Source of the DNA: an uncultured Thermomicrobia bacterium
Lineage (GTDB): Bacteria > Chloroflexota > Chloroflexia > Thermomicrobiales > JALYUS01
Assembly: GCA_937968015.1 (NCBI GenBank)
Contig: CALBSO010000120.1
Location: 18,346 to 82,345, forward strand
DNA: 64,000 nucleotides
Reading direction: 5' to 3'
In this document: positions 18,764 through 27,103 of the stretch, piece by piece
How positions within the stretch are numbered: position 1 is the stretch's first letter
Layout: each line of letters starts with the position of its first letter
Position numbers and translations under genes: made by a program
Notes under the pieces: generated by a model
Databases searched by the model: none
Seen by the model: the letters and a program-made list of their open reading frames with translations, nothing else
Told to the model about the DNA's origin: nothing

Positions 18764-19048
18764 ATGAACAAGAACGAGGTTGGGGTCATCGTCAAGTCGC
18801 AAGCGGGTGGCACGTGGCCGGACGCGGTTTTCAACGTCCACCAGAAGGTGCGGCACGTATTGGACCAGGCGCTCGATTATTTCCACCTGGATTCCGGGCT
18901 GCACTACGAGGTGCTGCTGGTGCGCGGCACCGCGCAGCAGACCATCCCCGCAGACGAATCGCTCGAGCACGCGGGTGTGCGCAACGGGGACACGCTCCTC
19001 GTCCGCACGATCGGCCGGACGATCGACGGTGCGGACGAACATGCATAG
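18764..19048 (+). CDS. Ubiquitin-like protein (DUF2604-like)
   Basis: A 94-aa protein with a beta-grasp pattern (short strands, FNVHQKVRHVLDQAL helix, then LEHAGVRNGDTLLV near the end). It resembles the DUF2604 ubiquitin-like family found beside bacterial E1 and JAB genes. The ATG at 18764 has GGTAGG seven bases upstream; earlier in-frame starts lack one. The C-terminus reads IDGADEHA and lacks a terminal GlyGly. If it is conjugated, the tail would need trimming at the Gly, a plausible task for the JAB peptidase two genes downstream. It overlaps the next gene by eight bases. Confidence 0.72.
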   Translation: MNKNEVGVIVKSQAGGTWPDAVFNVHQKVRHVLDQALDYFHLDSGLHYEVLLVRGTAQQTIPADESLEHAGVRNGDTLLVRTIGRTIDGADEHA

Positions 19049-19532
19049 GCATGTGGTGGAGTCGCTTGTCGCGGCGGAGGAGACCATGCTGCGGGGGGAC
19101 GTCGCCGCAGGGACGCTTCGCCGTGTCGAGCGGCGTGGGACACTCCTGGTCGCGGAGTTGCCCCGCACGATTTACAGCGCGATCCCCACCGCGAACGGGG
19201 GTGTGCTCGATCTCGGCCGTCGCACCGAGGGCGCCATCGTCGTTGCGCTCCACTGCGAGAACTTCGACACCGACCCGCCATCACTCGTTTTCGTCACCGA
19301 TTGGGACGCAACGATCGAGTTGCCGTACGCGCAGTGGCCGAAGGGTCCCGGCGTCGTACCCGTCCACCACGCGACCGGAAAGCCCTTCCTCTGTCGCCCC
19401 GGCGTGCGCGAGTTCCACACGCACATTCAGCACGGTGACGAGCCCTGGGAGCGGTATCGGAGCTACGTGCGACCGAGTCAGCTCCTACGACAACTCGCGC
19501 ATGATCTGCGTACAAAGCAGGTGCTCCAATGA
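19041..19532 (+). CDS. CEHH-type predicted metal-binding protein
   Basis: A 163-aa protein whose C-terminal half contains a C-x5-E-x-H-x-H array (CRPGVREFHTH). This matches the CEHH metal-binding family named from bacterial ubiquitin-like gene clusters. Its biochemical role is not known. ATG 19041 overlaps the end of the Ubl gene; the stop overlaps the JAB start (ATGA). It stands where an E2 gene is found in some clusters, but I see no E2-type active-site motif. Confidence 0.7.
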   Translation: MHRHVVESLVAAEETMLRGDVAAGTLRRVERRGTLLVAELPRTIYSAIPTANGGVLDLGRRTEGAIVVALHCENFDTDPPSLVFVTDWDATIELPYAQWPKGPGVVPVHHATGKPFLCRPGVREFHTHIQHGDEPWERYRSYVRPSQLLRQLAHDLRTKQVLQ

Positions 19533-20041
19533 GTCGCCCGTTCCTCGTCGTCCCTCCGACAATCGACCGATGGGTCGTGCCGCGGACCGTCCTCGACGAG
19601 ACGCGGACGCTGCTTGCTAGCCCGGGAGAGGAGGGCTGCGAGGCGGTGGTGCTATGGCTGGGGTGGGTGGCATCCCCACGCGAGGCGCGCGTGACCCTCG
19701 CCTTTCCCCCGCGACAGATTGCCTACCGGACGGAGGCCGGCCTCGCGGTGGAGATCCCCGTGGAGGAGTGGACCGCGCTCGCGCTCCAGTTGCCTCCCGG
19801 TGCGTTCGTGCTCGCGAAGGTACACACGCACGCGGGGGAGGCGTACCACTCCGAGGTCGACGCCGCGAATCCGTATCTCAGCCATGAGGGGGCGGTCGCA
19901 ATCACCGTGCCGAACTTCGCACGCGATCCGCTCACCGACCTCACCACATGCTCGGTGAACGTGCGCCGGGATCGACAGTGGCAGGAATTGGGCGAGGCGG
20001 AAGTCCGCGAGATATTCACTATCGAGGAGGTCGCGACATGA
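19529..20041 (+). CDS. JAB/MPN (JAMM) metallopeptidase
   Basis: A 170-aa JAB-domain protein. The zinc motif is HTHAGEAYHSEVD (His99, His101, Ser108, Asp111), with a candidate catalytic Glu at 35 or 38. The spacing after HxH is one residue shorter than in Rpn11, as I recall for several bacterial JABs. In related clusters these enzymes remove or mature the ubiquitin-like protein. It is coupled by ATGA overlaps on both sides, which fixes both start and partner genes. Confidence 0.82.
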   Translation: MSRPFLVVPPTIDRWVVPRTVLDETRTLLASPGEEGCEAVVLWLGWVASPREARVTLAFPPRQIAYRTEAGLAVEIPVEEWTALALQLPPGAFVLAKVHTHAGEAYHSEVDAANPYLSHEGAVAITVPNFARDPLTDLTTCSVNVRRDRQWQELGEAEVREIFTIEEVAT

Positions 20042-21636
20042 GTGAGCACGAGGACGACGGGCGGCTCCGCTGGATCCGATCGCTGCCCGCCGCCGAGGGA
20101 GGCCTCCCGTTCGCTGATGTCCGTGAGCGCCTCGATGAGGCACCGATCACGGTGGTCATCGACGCCGCCGATGCGGACACCTTCTCCGCCCAGGCGACCG
20201 CGTTGACAGCCGTGAATTTGCTCGCGCGTCTCTTTCGCAGGTTGGTGATCGTCGCACCGGATGGCGCGGTCGCGGACCAGCGTCTGCCCTTCGTCACGGG
20301 GCCGCTCGGGGCCGCTCTCATTTCTTTCGCCGAGCGCGTGCATCCCGACGTCTACGCGACCGTCGCCGCAGTGCCGTCCCCGGATTCGACCATCCTGCAC
20401 ATCGCGCCCTTCACGGCCGCGACGTGTGCAGCCTCGGTCTATTGCGGAGGCACGGGATGGCTGGCATGTGTTTCGCGCTGCCCGCTCACAGGGAGGAAGG
20501 CACGCGATGATGCCAATCCGATCGGCCCCCTGGTGGCAGCCGTCCTCGGCGTTGCGGAGATATTCAAGGTGGCGTTCAGCGACCTTGTGCCCAGGATGAT
20601 CCCCGCGGACGGCATCCGCTTCTCGGCGCTCACGTATGGCGCGGATGCGAACGATCCTGGTCCCCCGCTCGGCTCCATCATGCTGCCCGATACGACGCTT
20701 GTCGGTGTCGGCTCGATCGGCTCCGGGTTCCTCTGGGGCCTCGCACACCTCCCGGCGATAGAAGGCCGTCTCGCAATTGTCGACCCGGACATGCTCGCCG
20801 CGCACAACCCCGATCGGGCGATCCTCGTATTCGACGACGCAGCGGCGCGGAAGCTGCCCAAAGCAGCATGGGCGCGCGACACGGTTCAGCCCTCCCTCCC
20901 GCGCCTTGCCATGTCGTCCTTTCAGGGGACGATTCGGGAGTACGTCGATACGCTGCCGCCGGACTATCGGCTGCCGCTGGCAGTCTCAGCCGTGGATTCC
21001 ATCAAAGCGAGGCGGGACATCCAAGATTCCTTGCCACGGCACATTCTCAACGCATCCACCGGGCCGACGAGGGTAGAAGTATCGCGCCATGGGTTCGGGG
21101 ATGGCGGTCCGTGCCTTTACTGCCTCTACCTGCCGGAGGTCCTCGAACGTGCGCCCATCCGGCTCGCGGTGGTGCGCACAGGCTTTCCGCAAAAGACGGT
21201 GGCGGAGATGCTAATGCCGGGTAACCCGCATCGGCTCAGCGCGGGTAACATCCGGGGTATCGAGAGACACAACGAACTACCGCCCGGATCACTGCGCCGG
21301 TTCGAGGGTCGGACGCTCCATGAGTTGCTCGCGGATCATCTCTGGTACGGCCAAGCGCCCGTGCCGCTGGCGGACGGCCAGGCGTTGATCACGACCGCCT
21401 TCGTATCGGCGCTCGCGGGCATTCTCCTGCTCGCCGAGGCGATCAAGGAGGCGACGGTGTCGCTCGCGCCGTATCGCCTGACGCGCGTGTACGAGCAGGA
21501 GTTGCTCGGTGTCCCGAATGGCTTCGTCTACCCGGGCGAACGGGATCCCACGGGCTATTGCCTCTGCCACGACCCGTTCCGACTACGGCTCTTCGAGGAC
21601 AAGTACAATTCCTCGGCGCATTTCTGCTGGCACTAA
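20038..21636 (+). CDS. E1-like ThiF-family adenylating enzyme
   Basis: A 532-aa E1/ThiF homologue. The nucleotide-binding Rossmann motif VGVGSIGSG is at about residues 222-230, followed by IVDPDMLAAHNPDR, the usual Asp/Asn-Arg signature. PCLYC (Cys359, Cys362) may hold the catalytic Cys or a zinc site. Residues 1-210 look like a second, degenerate Rossmann half ending in NPIGPLVAAVLGVAEIFK. It should adenylate the C-terminus of the Ubl encoded at 18764. Last gene of the four-gene cassette. It is convergent with the recombinase. Confidence 0.82.
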   Translation: MSEHEDDGRLRWIRSLPAAEGGLPFADVRERLDEAPITVVIDAADADTFSAQATALTAVNLLARLFRRLVIVAPDGAVADQRLPFVTGPLGAALISFAERVHPDVYATVAAVPSPDSTILHIAPFTAATCAASVYCGGTGWLACVSRCPLTGRKARDDANPIGPLVAAVLGVAEIFKVAFSDLVPRMIPADGIRFSALTYGADANDPGPPLGSIMLPDTTLVGVGSIGSGFLWGLAHLPAIEGRLAIVDPDMLAAHNPDRAILVFDDAAARKLPKAAWARDTVQPSLPRLAMSSFQGTIREYVDTLPPDYRLPLAVSAVDSIKARRDIQDSLPRHILNASTGPTRVEVSRHGFGDGGPCLYCLYLPEVLERAPIRLAVVRTGFPQKTVAEMLMPGNPHRLSAGNIRGIERHNELPPGSLRRFEGRTLHELLADHLWYGQAPVPLADGQALITTAFVSALAGILLLAEAIKEATVSLAPYRLTRVYEQELLGVPNGFVYPGERDPTGYCLCHDPFRLRLFEDKYNSSAHFCWH

Positions 21637-21750
21637 ATGCGCCGGCCGATCCCATGCCCGTCATGACGATCTCCGACAATTCGTCCGCTATCATCCCGAC
21701 TCTCCACATGTGTGCTGGCGCTTTTGGCTGACAGCCCGCCTCCGCTATGC

Positions 21751-22641
21751 TTACGGGCGCTGCTTCTGTCGTCGCCGCGCGCGCAATTCGGCGTCGGCGG
21801 CTTGGTCGCTCAGTTCGGCGTACCGCAGCGTCGTCTGCAGGTTCTTGTGCCCCAGACGCTTGCGGATCGTCGCCAGGCTCACCCCGCCGTTCACCAACTC
21901 CGTCGCGTGTGTGTGCCGCAACTGGTGCAACGTGCAATCCACGCCCGCCTTCGCGCAGTACGCCGCCCACCGTTCCTGGACGCTCTGGTAGGCGAGCGGC
22001 CCGCCCGTGCCGTTCTTCGCCGCGCGGAAGAGTGGGCCATGCTGGTAGCCGTGCTTCCGTAGGTAGGTCCGCAACTGGCGCACGAGCGCAGGATCGTCGA
22101 GCAACAGCGTCCGGTGCCGCCCGCCCTTTCCTTTCACACGCAGGTGTTCGTCATCCGCCGTCATGTCTAAATCTTCCACGTACAGTCCCAGCGTCTCCGA
22201 GACCCGCATGCCCGTCTCGGCGATCAACCGGAAGAGCAGGCGGTCGCGCGGCTGGCTCGCGGGGATCGCCGCGAGCACCTGCTCCACCACTTCCCTCCCC
22301 ACCCCGCGCGGCGGGGGCGGCGCGAGCCGCACGCGCGCGATCTTTGCCATCGGGTTGGCGGGGAGATGCCCCCCGCGATAGGCCCAGGCGAAGAAACTGG
22401 CGAGGGCGGCCTGCGTGCGGGCGCGCGTGGCGGCCGCGCGGTCGGCGCGCGATGCGAAGAAGGCGCGTAACGTCTCGACCGATATTGCCGATGTATCATC
22501 GACGCAGAAGATAGAATAGCGGAACAGATCGCTCTCGTACGCACGGATCGTATGGGGCGAGCGATCGGCATTGCGGAGGTCGGCGAGGAAGTCGCGGATG
22601 AGCGGAACGAGCGACGTCTCCATCATTGCACTCTCAGTCAT
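21751..22641 (-). CDS. Tyrosine recombinase (Xer-like)
   Basis: A 296-aa site-specific recombinase of XerC/D size. An N-terminal SAM-like core-binding domain (about 10-95) is followed by a catalytic domain with Arg146, Lys172, His239-x-x-Arg242, His265 and Tyr274. ATG 22641 has AAAGG nine bases upstream. A dif-like site lies about 100 bases in front of the gene, so it may resolve replicon multimers or move the adjacent defence island. Classification as plasmid Xer or as an integrase cannot be decided here. Confidence 0.88.
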   Translation of the reverse strand: MTESAMMETSLVPLIRDFLADLRNADRSPHTIRAYESDLFRYSIFCVDDTSAISVETLRAFFASRADRAAATRARTQAALASFFAWAYRGGHLPANPMAKIARVRLAPPPPRGVGREVVEQVLAAIPASQPRDRLLFRLIAETGMRVSETLGLYVEDLDMTADDEHLRVKGKGGRHRTLLLDDPALVRQLRTYLRKHGYQHGPLFRAAKNGTGGPLAYQSVQERWAAYCAKAGVDCTLHQLRHTHATELVNGGVSLATIRKRLGHKNLQTTLRYAELSDQAADAELRARRRQKQRP

Positions 22642-22659
22642 TTTCGGTCGCCTTTCGTC

Positions 22660-22674
22660 ATTCCTGTGATAACG
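22660..22674 (+). repeat. Direct-repeat half-site before recombinase
   Basis: ATTCCTGTGATAACG is repeated exactly at 22737-22751, 77 bases away. Only the left arm of the dif-like site is present here; the right arm is not recognisable. It overlaps the recombinase leader. Confidence 0.55.
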
Positions 22675-22738
22675 ATGGACTTGCCGAGCCGGAGCATAGC
22701 CGAAGGAGAAAAGTCCAGCAAGTCTCGTACTTTCAAAT

Positions 22739-22766
22739 TCCTGTGATAACGTTTATTATCTCAGGA
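22739..22766. other. dif-like recombination site
   Basis: Two 11-base arms, TCCTGTGATAA (22739-22749) and TTATCTCAGGA (22756-22766), are inverted with ten of eleven matches around a six-base centre CGTTTA. The 11-6-11 layout and the inner ATAA/TTAT are those of XerC/XerD dif sites. It lies beside a Xer-size recombinase gene. Confidence 0.6.
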
Positions 22767-23098
22767 TTTTTCCGGCTGCCGCATATGCTGACCCCGGGAC
22801 ATTCGCCGAATCCCAACCAGAGAGCTGATTAGTAGGAAGAAAACCTTCAGCGTCTACGCATTTCCTTCGCCGGAAGCGGATTAGGCGAAGAACAGGTGTC
22901 AGACCGGATCACAGTGGCCCACAGAGAGGGAAGTCGATAACTGATGCTGATAGCACTCCCCTCAGAATCTTGTCTGGCATTGCCCTCATGGCTGGGGAAG
23001 CTGCCTTGTTACCGGGAATGCCTGTTACAGGAACGAACGGACCTTTGGAATAGCGTTGCGCGGAAACGCGCGAGCGTCCTCCGGTATACCGGGCGTGC
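22767..23098. other. Intergenic region without recognisable gene
   Basis: About 330 bases between the dif-like site and the CDF promoter. I see no convincing reading frame, tRNA or riboswitch. It may be a junction between the island and the metal-resistance region. Confidence 0.4.
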
Positions 23099-23139
23099 TA
23101 TACTGATAGCTAGACCGCCACGGGGGCGGTTTTGTTGTT
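23097..23139 (+). promoter_or_regulatory. Extended -10 promoter and leader hairpin of CDF gene
   Basis: TGCTATACT (23096-23104) is an extended -10 box. It is followed by a hairpin ACCGCC (23114-23119) / GGCGGT (23125-23130) and a T-rich tract TTTTGTTGTT. The hairpin looks like an intrinsic terminator placed in a short leader, so it could attenuate expression or stabilise the 5' end. Confidence 0.4.
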
Positions 23140-23152
23140 ATCGAGGGGACAT

Positions 23153-24079
23153 ATGGGTCATACAGGGACCGATGCCGTCACCATGTCGCAGCGGGTTGTG
23201 CGCGCCGCGCGGCTGGCAATCATCTCCAACATCATCCTCGTCGCGGGCAAACTCGCGATCGGCTTCGCCACCGGCGCGGTCAGCATCCTCTCCGAGGCCG
23301 CGCATTCCGGCGTCGACCTGATCGTCGCGCTCCTCGTCTGGGTCGCCGTCCGCTACGCGCATCGTCCCGCCGACGAGACGCATCCGTTCGGGCACGGCAA
23401 GGTCGAGCCGCTGGTCGGCTTCAGCCAGGCGCTCCTCATCTACGCCATCGCGGCGGGGCTCATCTACGAGGCGATCCACTCGCTGATCGACGGCAAGGTC
23501 GTCGCCAATGTCGGCTGGGGCATCGCCGTAATGGCCGTGGCGGCGCTGGTGAACGTCGGGATGTCCCGCTACCTCCTCCGCGTCGCCAGGAGTGAAGGGT
23601 CGCCCGCCTTGCACGCCAATGGTGTCGAGCTGGCCACCGATGTCGCCACGGCGTTCGGCGTCGTGATCGGGCTCTCCCTGGTCTTGCTCACCGGCTGGCA
23701 CATCCTCGATCCGCTGATCGGTCTCGCCGTGGCGGTGGTGTTGCTCGTGACGGGCACGCGGGTGATGCTCGAAGCCTTCCGCGGTCTGACCGATGCCCGG
23801 CTCCCGAACGAGGAGATGCGGGCGATCACGAATGTGCTGGACGAACACGCCGATTCCTTCGTGGAGTACCACGCGCTTCGCGCCCGGCATGTGGGCAGCG
23901 CGCACGATGTCGACGTGCACGTCGTGGTACCGACCGGCACGCCGATCGAGCAAGCGCACGACCTCGCCTCGCATCTCGAAGACGAGATCGCCGACGTGCT
24001 GCCGCAAACCGAGGTGACGATCCACATGGAACCGGAGAGCGAGGCTCAACGGCACACCGAAAGCAGCGCGTCGCCTTGA
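23153..24079 (+). CDS. Cation diffusion facilitator (FieF-type divalent metal exporter)
   Basis: A 308-aa CDF transporter with six membrane segments and a cytoplasmic ferredoxin-like end. Metal-site motifs are SEAAHSGVD in TM2, HPFGHGK after it, and HANGVELATDV in TM5. The C-terminal DVDVHVVV...IEQAH segment is typical of FieF/YiiP. It should export Zn, Fe or Cd by proton antiport. ATG 23153 has GAGGGG five bases upstream. Convergent with the small gene ending at 24088. Confidence 0.9.
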   Translation: MGHTGTDAVTMSQRVVRAARLAIISNIILVAGKLAIGFATGAVSILSEAAHSGVDLIVALLVWVAVRYAHRPADETHPFGHGKVEPLVGFSQALLIYAIAAGLIYEAIHSLIDGKVVANVGWGIAVMAVAALVNVGMSRYLLRVARSEGSPALHANGVELATDVATAFGVVIGLSLVLLTGWHILDPLIGLAVAVVLLVTGTRVMLEAFRGLTDARLPNEEMRAITNVLDEHADSFVEYHALRARHVGSAHDVDVHVVVPTGTPIEQAHDLASHLEDEIADVLPQTEVTIHMEPESEAQRHTESSASP

Positions 24080-24087
24080 CAATGATG

Positions 24088-24288
24088 CTACACGTCTTCC
24101 CATTCCCGGTCTTTCACCCACGCATCCTCGACCGGGTCGAAGACCCCTTCATGGGGCACGAACCGTTCGTCGCGGGTCTCCTCCTCATCGAGCGGCCCGC
24201 GCAGGCCGATCACTTTACCCGTGTCGTCGTAAACGATGACGTAGACCTCGTCGGTTGCGACAAGCCGTTTCAGCGTAAAGCGCGGCAC
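24088..24288 (-). CDS. Small acidic hypothetical protein
   Basis: A 66-aa acidic protein (VPRFTLKRLVATDEVYVIVYDD at the start, several EEE/DE groups later) that I do not recognise. A GTG start at 24288 is favoured because AGGAGG lies seven bases upstream. The upstream part of the open frame has no such site. It is downstream of the MFS gene on the same strand, possibly in the same transcript. Confidence 0.6.
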   Translation of the reverse strand: MPRFTLKRLVATDEVYVIVYDDTGKVIGLRGPLDEEETRDERFVPHEGVFDPVEDAWVKDREWEDV

Positions 24289-24338
24289 TGATGAACCTCC
24301 TGGTAAAGACACCTTCGACGCATACCCCATCATCCATC

Positions 24339-25595
24339 TCATGCCGCCATAGTATCGTCGTCCGATGCGGCAACGACCCGGATAAGTCCAATCACGCCCG
24401 CAAGGGTCAGGATCACCCCGCCGCCGATATAGACGGCGGCGATCCCGATGCGGTCAGCCAGCACCCCGGCAACGCCGATGCTCGCGATCTCGCCCGTCGC
24501 CCAGACCACATCAAGGGTGGCGAAGACTCTTCCTCGAACGCAATCCGGGACACGTCGCTGCACAACCGTGCTGTATGTGACCGCACCCGTGGAGGTCCCG
24601 ATGCCATAGGCGACAAGAATGGCAAATGCAACAGGCAGGGGAGTGAGGATGCCCAAGAGAATATCCCCGATCCCGCGCCAGACGTACGGCCAGAACACCA
24701 GCCGCGCATCCGCCCCCATCAGTCGGGGCAGGAGAAACGGGCCGACTAGCGCCCCAAACCCGATTGCCAGCAGGAGCCACGAGAACTGCCCCGGCTGCAA
24801 GTGCAGGTGCCGACTCGACAGGATGACAAGAAGCGCAGACGTGCCGCCCGTCGCAAAGGACGCAAGCCCTTGTACGAGAAGGAGCGGCCGAACGAACGGA
24901 TCGCGGCGGGCATATCGGAGTCCTTCTCGTGCTTCAGTCCAGAATCCGCCGATTGCACCGTGTTCTGCGATCTCCTCAGCCCGCAATCGTGCAGGAAGAC
25001 GAAGGAGCATCAGCGCAGAGAACACGAATGTCGCGGCATTGAAGAGAAACGCCGGTGTCGTGCCATAGGCAAGGAGGAGTGCACCGGCTCCCGCAGAGGC
25101 GAGAATCTGCGTCGCCTGCTCGGTCGTCCAGCCGACGGTGTTCGCCGCAAGCAGCGCATTTTCCTCGACGAGGGACGGCAGCAAGGCTCGTGCGGCGGGA
25201 TTGAATGCCACGCCTGCTCCCGCCATTGCAACGGCCAGGACGATGGCGAGCGAAGCATGGGTCGTGAATGCCAGGCCGACCGCCAATGCCGCGCGGCAAA
25301 GGTCGGCAGTGACCATGACAACGCGGCGGTCGAACCGGTCGATAATCACGCCCGCCACCGGCCCCACCGCCAAGGTCACCGCGATCTGGGCGAGCGCGAG
25401 GGCCGCCAGGGCACTGCCGGAACCGGTCAGCCGAAAAAGCAGGACGACGAGGGCGATGTAATGGAACGTATCGCCGAGATTCGAGACGACCTGACCGAGC
25501 CACAACGGTCGATAGCGACGGCTTTGCAGGATCTGCGCGTAGGGCCGGAAGGTGCCCGCCAGGACCGTTCTGAGATTCTGCTTGCTCTCGGCCAC
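24339..25595 (-). CDS. MFS transporter
   Basis: A 418-aa major facilitator protein with about twelve hydrophobic segments, of the Bcr/MacAB-like efflux type known as MFS_3 (motif VIIDRFDRRVVM between TM2 and TM3, repeat RVPDCVRGRVFA in the second half). The substrate is unknown; drug or metal-chelate export is possible. The start is GTG. It follows the DinB-like gene by 92 bases on the same strand. Confidence 0.82.
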   Translation of the reverse strand: MAESKQNLRTVLAGTFRPYAQILQSRRYRPLWLGQVVSNLGDTFHYIALVVLLFRLTGSGSALAALALAQIAVTLAVGPVAGVIIDRFDRRVVMVTADLCRAALAVGLAFTTHASLAIVLAVAMAGAGVAFNPAARALLPSLVEENALLAANTVGWTTEQATQILASAGAGALLLAYGTTPAFLFNAATFVFSALMLLRLPARLRAEEIAEHGAIGGFWTEAREGLRYARRDPFVRPLLLVQGLASFATGGTSALLVILSSRHLHLQPGQFSWLLLAIGFGALVGPFLLPRLMGADARLVFWPYVWRGIGDILLGILTPLPVAFAILVAYGIGTSTGAVTYSTVVQRRVPDCVRGRVFATLDVVWATGEIASIGVAGVLADRIGIAAVYIGGGVILTLAGVIGLIRVVAASDDDTMAA

Positions 25596-25687
25596 GCCCT
25601 ACCCGCTTCCGCAACCCCCACCTTCGCCGCGGCGACAGTATATGACGCGCCGTTCGAGCATGAACGTGGTCGCGGCACGCGGCTCCA

Positions 25688-26212
25688 TCAGTCGCGCGTC
25701 GCGATCTGTTCGCGGTGGAAGCGGAAGTGGATCGTCGGATAGACGAACAGGTCCGCGAGGGTCATGTACGGCCGGAACAGCCCGTCCCATCGGTCCGGAT
25801 AGTACATGCCGCGCTGCATCTCCGCGTCCGGGATCGTATCGAGCAGTCGCAGGATGTGCGCGTGGACCCGATCGTACTTCCGGTTGAGCCGGTCGCCCTG
25901 GAAGATGCGCCCGCCGATGTGCGGCCCGAGCGCATTGAGCCGATTGAACAGCGGGGTAGTGAAGTTGAGGAGCATGGCAAAGGGTTTTGACCCTGCTTTC
26001 GGCAACCGCCCGAAGAACCGAATCAGCCACAGGAGCGCGGGCACAAGGATGAAGGCGAGCGTGATATGGAAGAGCACTTCGCCATTCGTCCACGCGGCGT
26101 TCTTGCTTTGTCGGTGCATGTCCCCTGCGGATAATGATCGCGAGAGCGCGTGAAACTCGGCGCGGGTCTTCTCAAGCTCTGCCCGGATCGCGGCTTTGTC
26201 GGTCTGCTGCAT
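25688..26212 (-). CDS. DinB-like domain protein
   Basis: A 174-aa helical protein with the pattern of DinB/YfiT-like four-helix proteins: AAWTNGEVLFHITLAF in the first half and PTIHFRFHREQIA at the end supply His residues of the metal site. A hydrophobic helix (ILVPALLWLIRFFG) is present. GAGG lies eight bases before ATG 26212; an ATG at 26221 is less well placed. It is divergent from the arsenic operon. Possible roles are thiol transfer or detoxification. Confidence 0.65.
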   Translation of the reverse strand: MQQTDKAAIRAELEKTRAEFHALSRSLSAGDMHRQSKNAAWTNGEVLFHITLAFILVPALLWLIRFFGRLPKAGSKPFAMLLNFTTPLFNRLNALGPHIGGRIFQGDRLNRKYDRVHAHILRLLDTIPDAEMQRGMYYPDRWDGLFRPYMTLADLFVYPTIHFRFHREQIATRD

Positions 26213-26312
26213 GGGATTCATCCTCAGCGTCGCACATCTCCCGTGACGAAAACACCGCCAGAATGGAATGCCCGCACAGTTGCCCGCTTGTGTGAGGGCT
26301 TTGTGATCGCCA

Positions 26313-26354
26313 TTGACACCGGCATCGCGAGTCATCATATTGATTGTAGTCGAA
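26313..26354 (+). promoter_or_regulatory. Promoter of arsenic operon with ArsR-like half-site
   Basis: TTGACA (26313-26318), a 17-base spacer and CATATT (26336-26341) form a promoter. The -10 overlaps CATATTGAT, the same half-site seen in the better operator at 27923-27944. This suggests ArsR control of the aquaporin-arsC-arsR transcript. Confidence 0.55.
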
Positions 26355-26386
26355 GTGATGATGATCAATCTATGGGGAAGGGGAGT

Positions 26387-27103
26387 ATGGCGACGATAGT
26401 GGGAGAACGCTCAACTCAGACACGGGGCCGGTTCCGCGTGCATCCGCTCGTGCAATCGTGCATCGCCGAAGGGGTCGGCACATTCGGACTGGTCTTCGCC
26501 GGTACCGGCGCAGTCATCATCGATGCGATCACCAATGGCGGCGTGACGCATGTCGGCATCGCCGTGACCTTCGGCCTCATCATCTTCACAATGATTTCCG
26601 CAGTCGGTCACATCTCCGGTGCCCACTTCAACCCGGCAGTCACCATCGCCTTTGCCTCGGCTGGTCATTTCCCGTGGCGGCGGGTGTGGCCATACATCGC
26701 CGGACAAGTCGTCGGGGCGCTCCTAGCGAGCGCGCTCCTGCGATTCCTATTCGGGGATGTTGCCCATCTGGGTACGACGTTGCCGCATGGCGCTTCGGGA
26801 CAATCGTTTGTCCTTGAAATGGTGCTGACCTTCTTCCTAATGTTTGTCATCTTCTCCGTTGCGACTGATGCACGGGCGGTGTCGCGTGCGGCCGCATTTG
26901 CCATCGGCGGCACGGTCGGACTAGAAGCGATGTTTGCTGGCCCGATCAGCGGTGCGTCCATGAATCCGGCACGCTCCTTGGCACCCGCCCTCGTGAGCGG
27001 TACATGGTCATCGCTCTGGCTCTATCTCCTCGCGCCTGTGCTGGGGGCGATTGCCGGTGCATGGGTCTATCGTCTGATCTCGGAAGGAGACGACAATGCC
27101 TGA
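26387..27103 (+). CDS. aqpS: Aquaporin-family (MIP) channel, probable arsenite efflux
   Basis: A 238-aa MIP channel with six membrane segments. The two pore motifs appear as HFNPAVTIA (about residue 80) and the variant SMNPARSLAPA (about 185), both keeping the NPA/NPA core. An aquaglyceroporin next to arsC and arsR is the known AqpS arrangement, in which arsenite made by ArsC leaves through the channel. ATG 26387 has a purine-rich GGGGAG immediately upstream; ATG 26372 lacks one. Its end overlaps arsC. Confidence 0.82.
   Translation: MATIVGERSTQTRGRFRVHPLVQSCIAEGVGTFGLVFAGTGAVIIDAITNGGVTHVGIAVTFGLIIFTMISAVGHISGAHFNPAVTIAFASAGHFPWRRVWPYIAGQVVGALLASALLRFLFGDVAHLGTTLPHGASGQSFVLEMVLTFFLMFVIFSVATDARAVSRAAAFAIGGTVGLEAMFAGPISGASMNPARSLAPALVSGTWSSLWLYLLAPVLGAIAGAWVYRLISEGDDNA

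Noticed and set aside
22767..23152. NiCo-type riboswitch before the CDF gene
   Set aside because: The likely promoter leaves too short a leader, and no four-way junction pattern was recognised.
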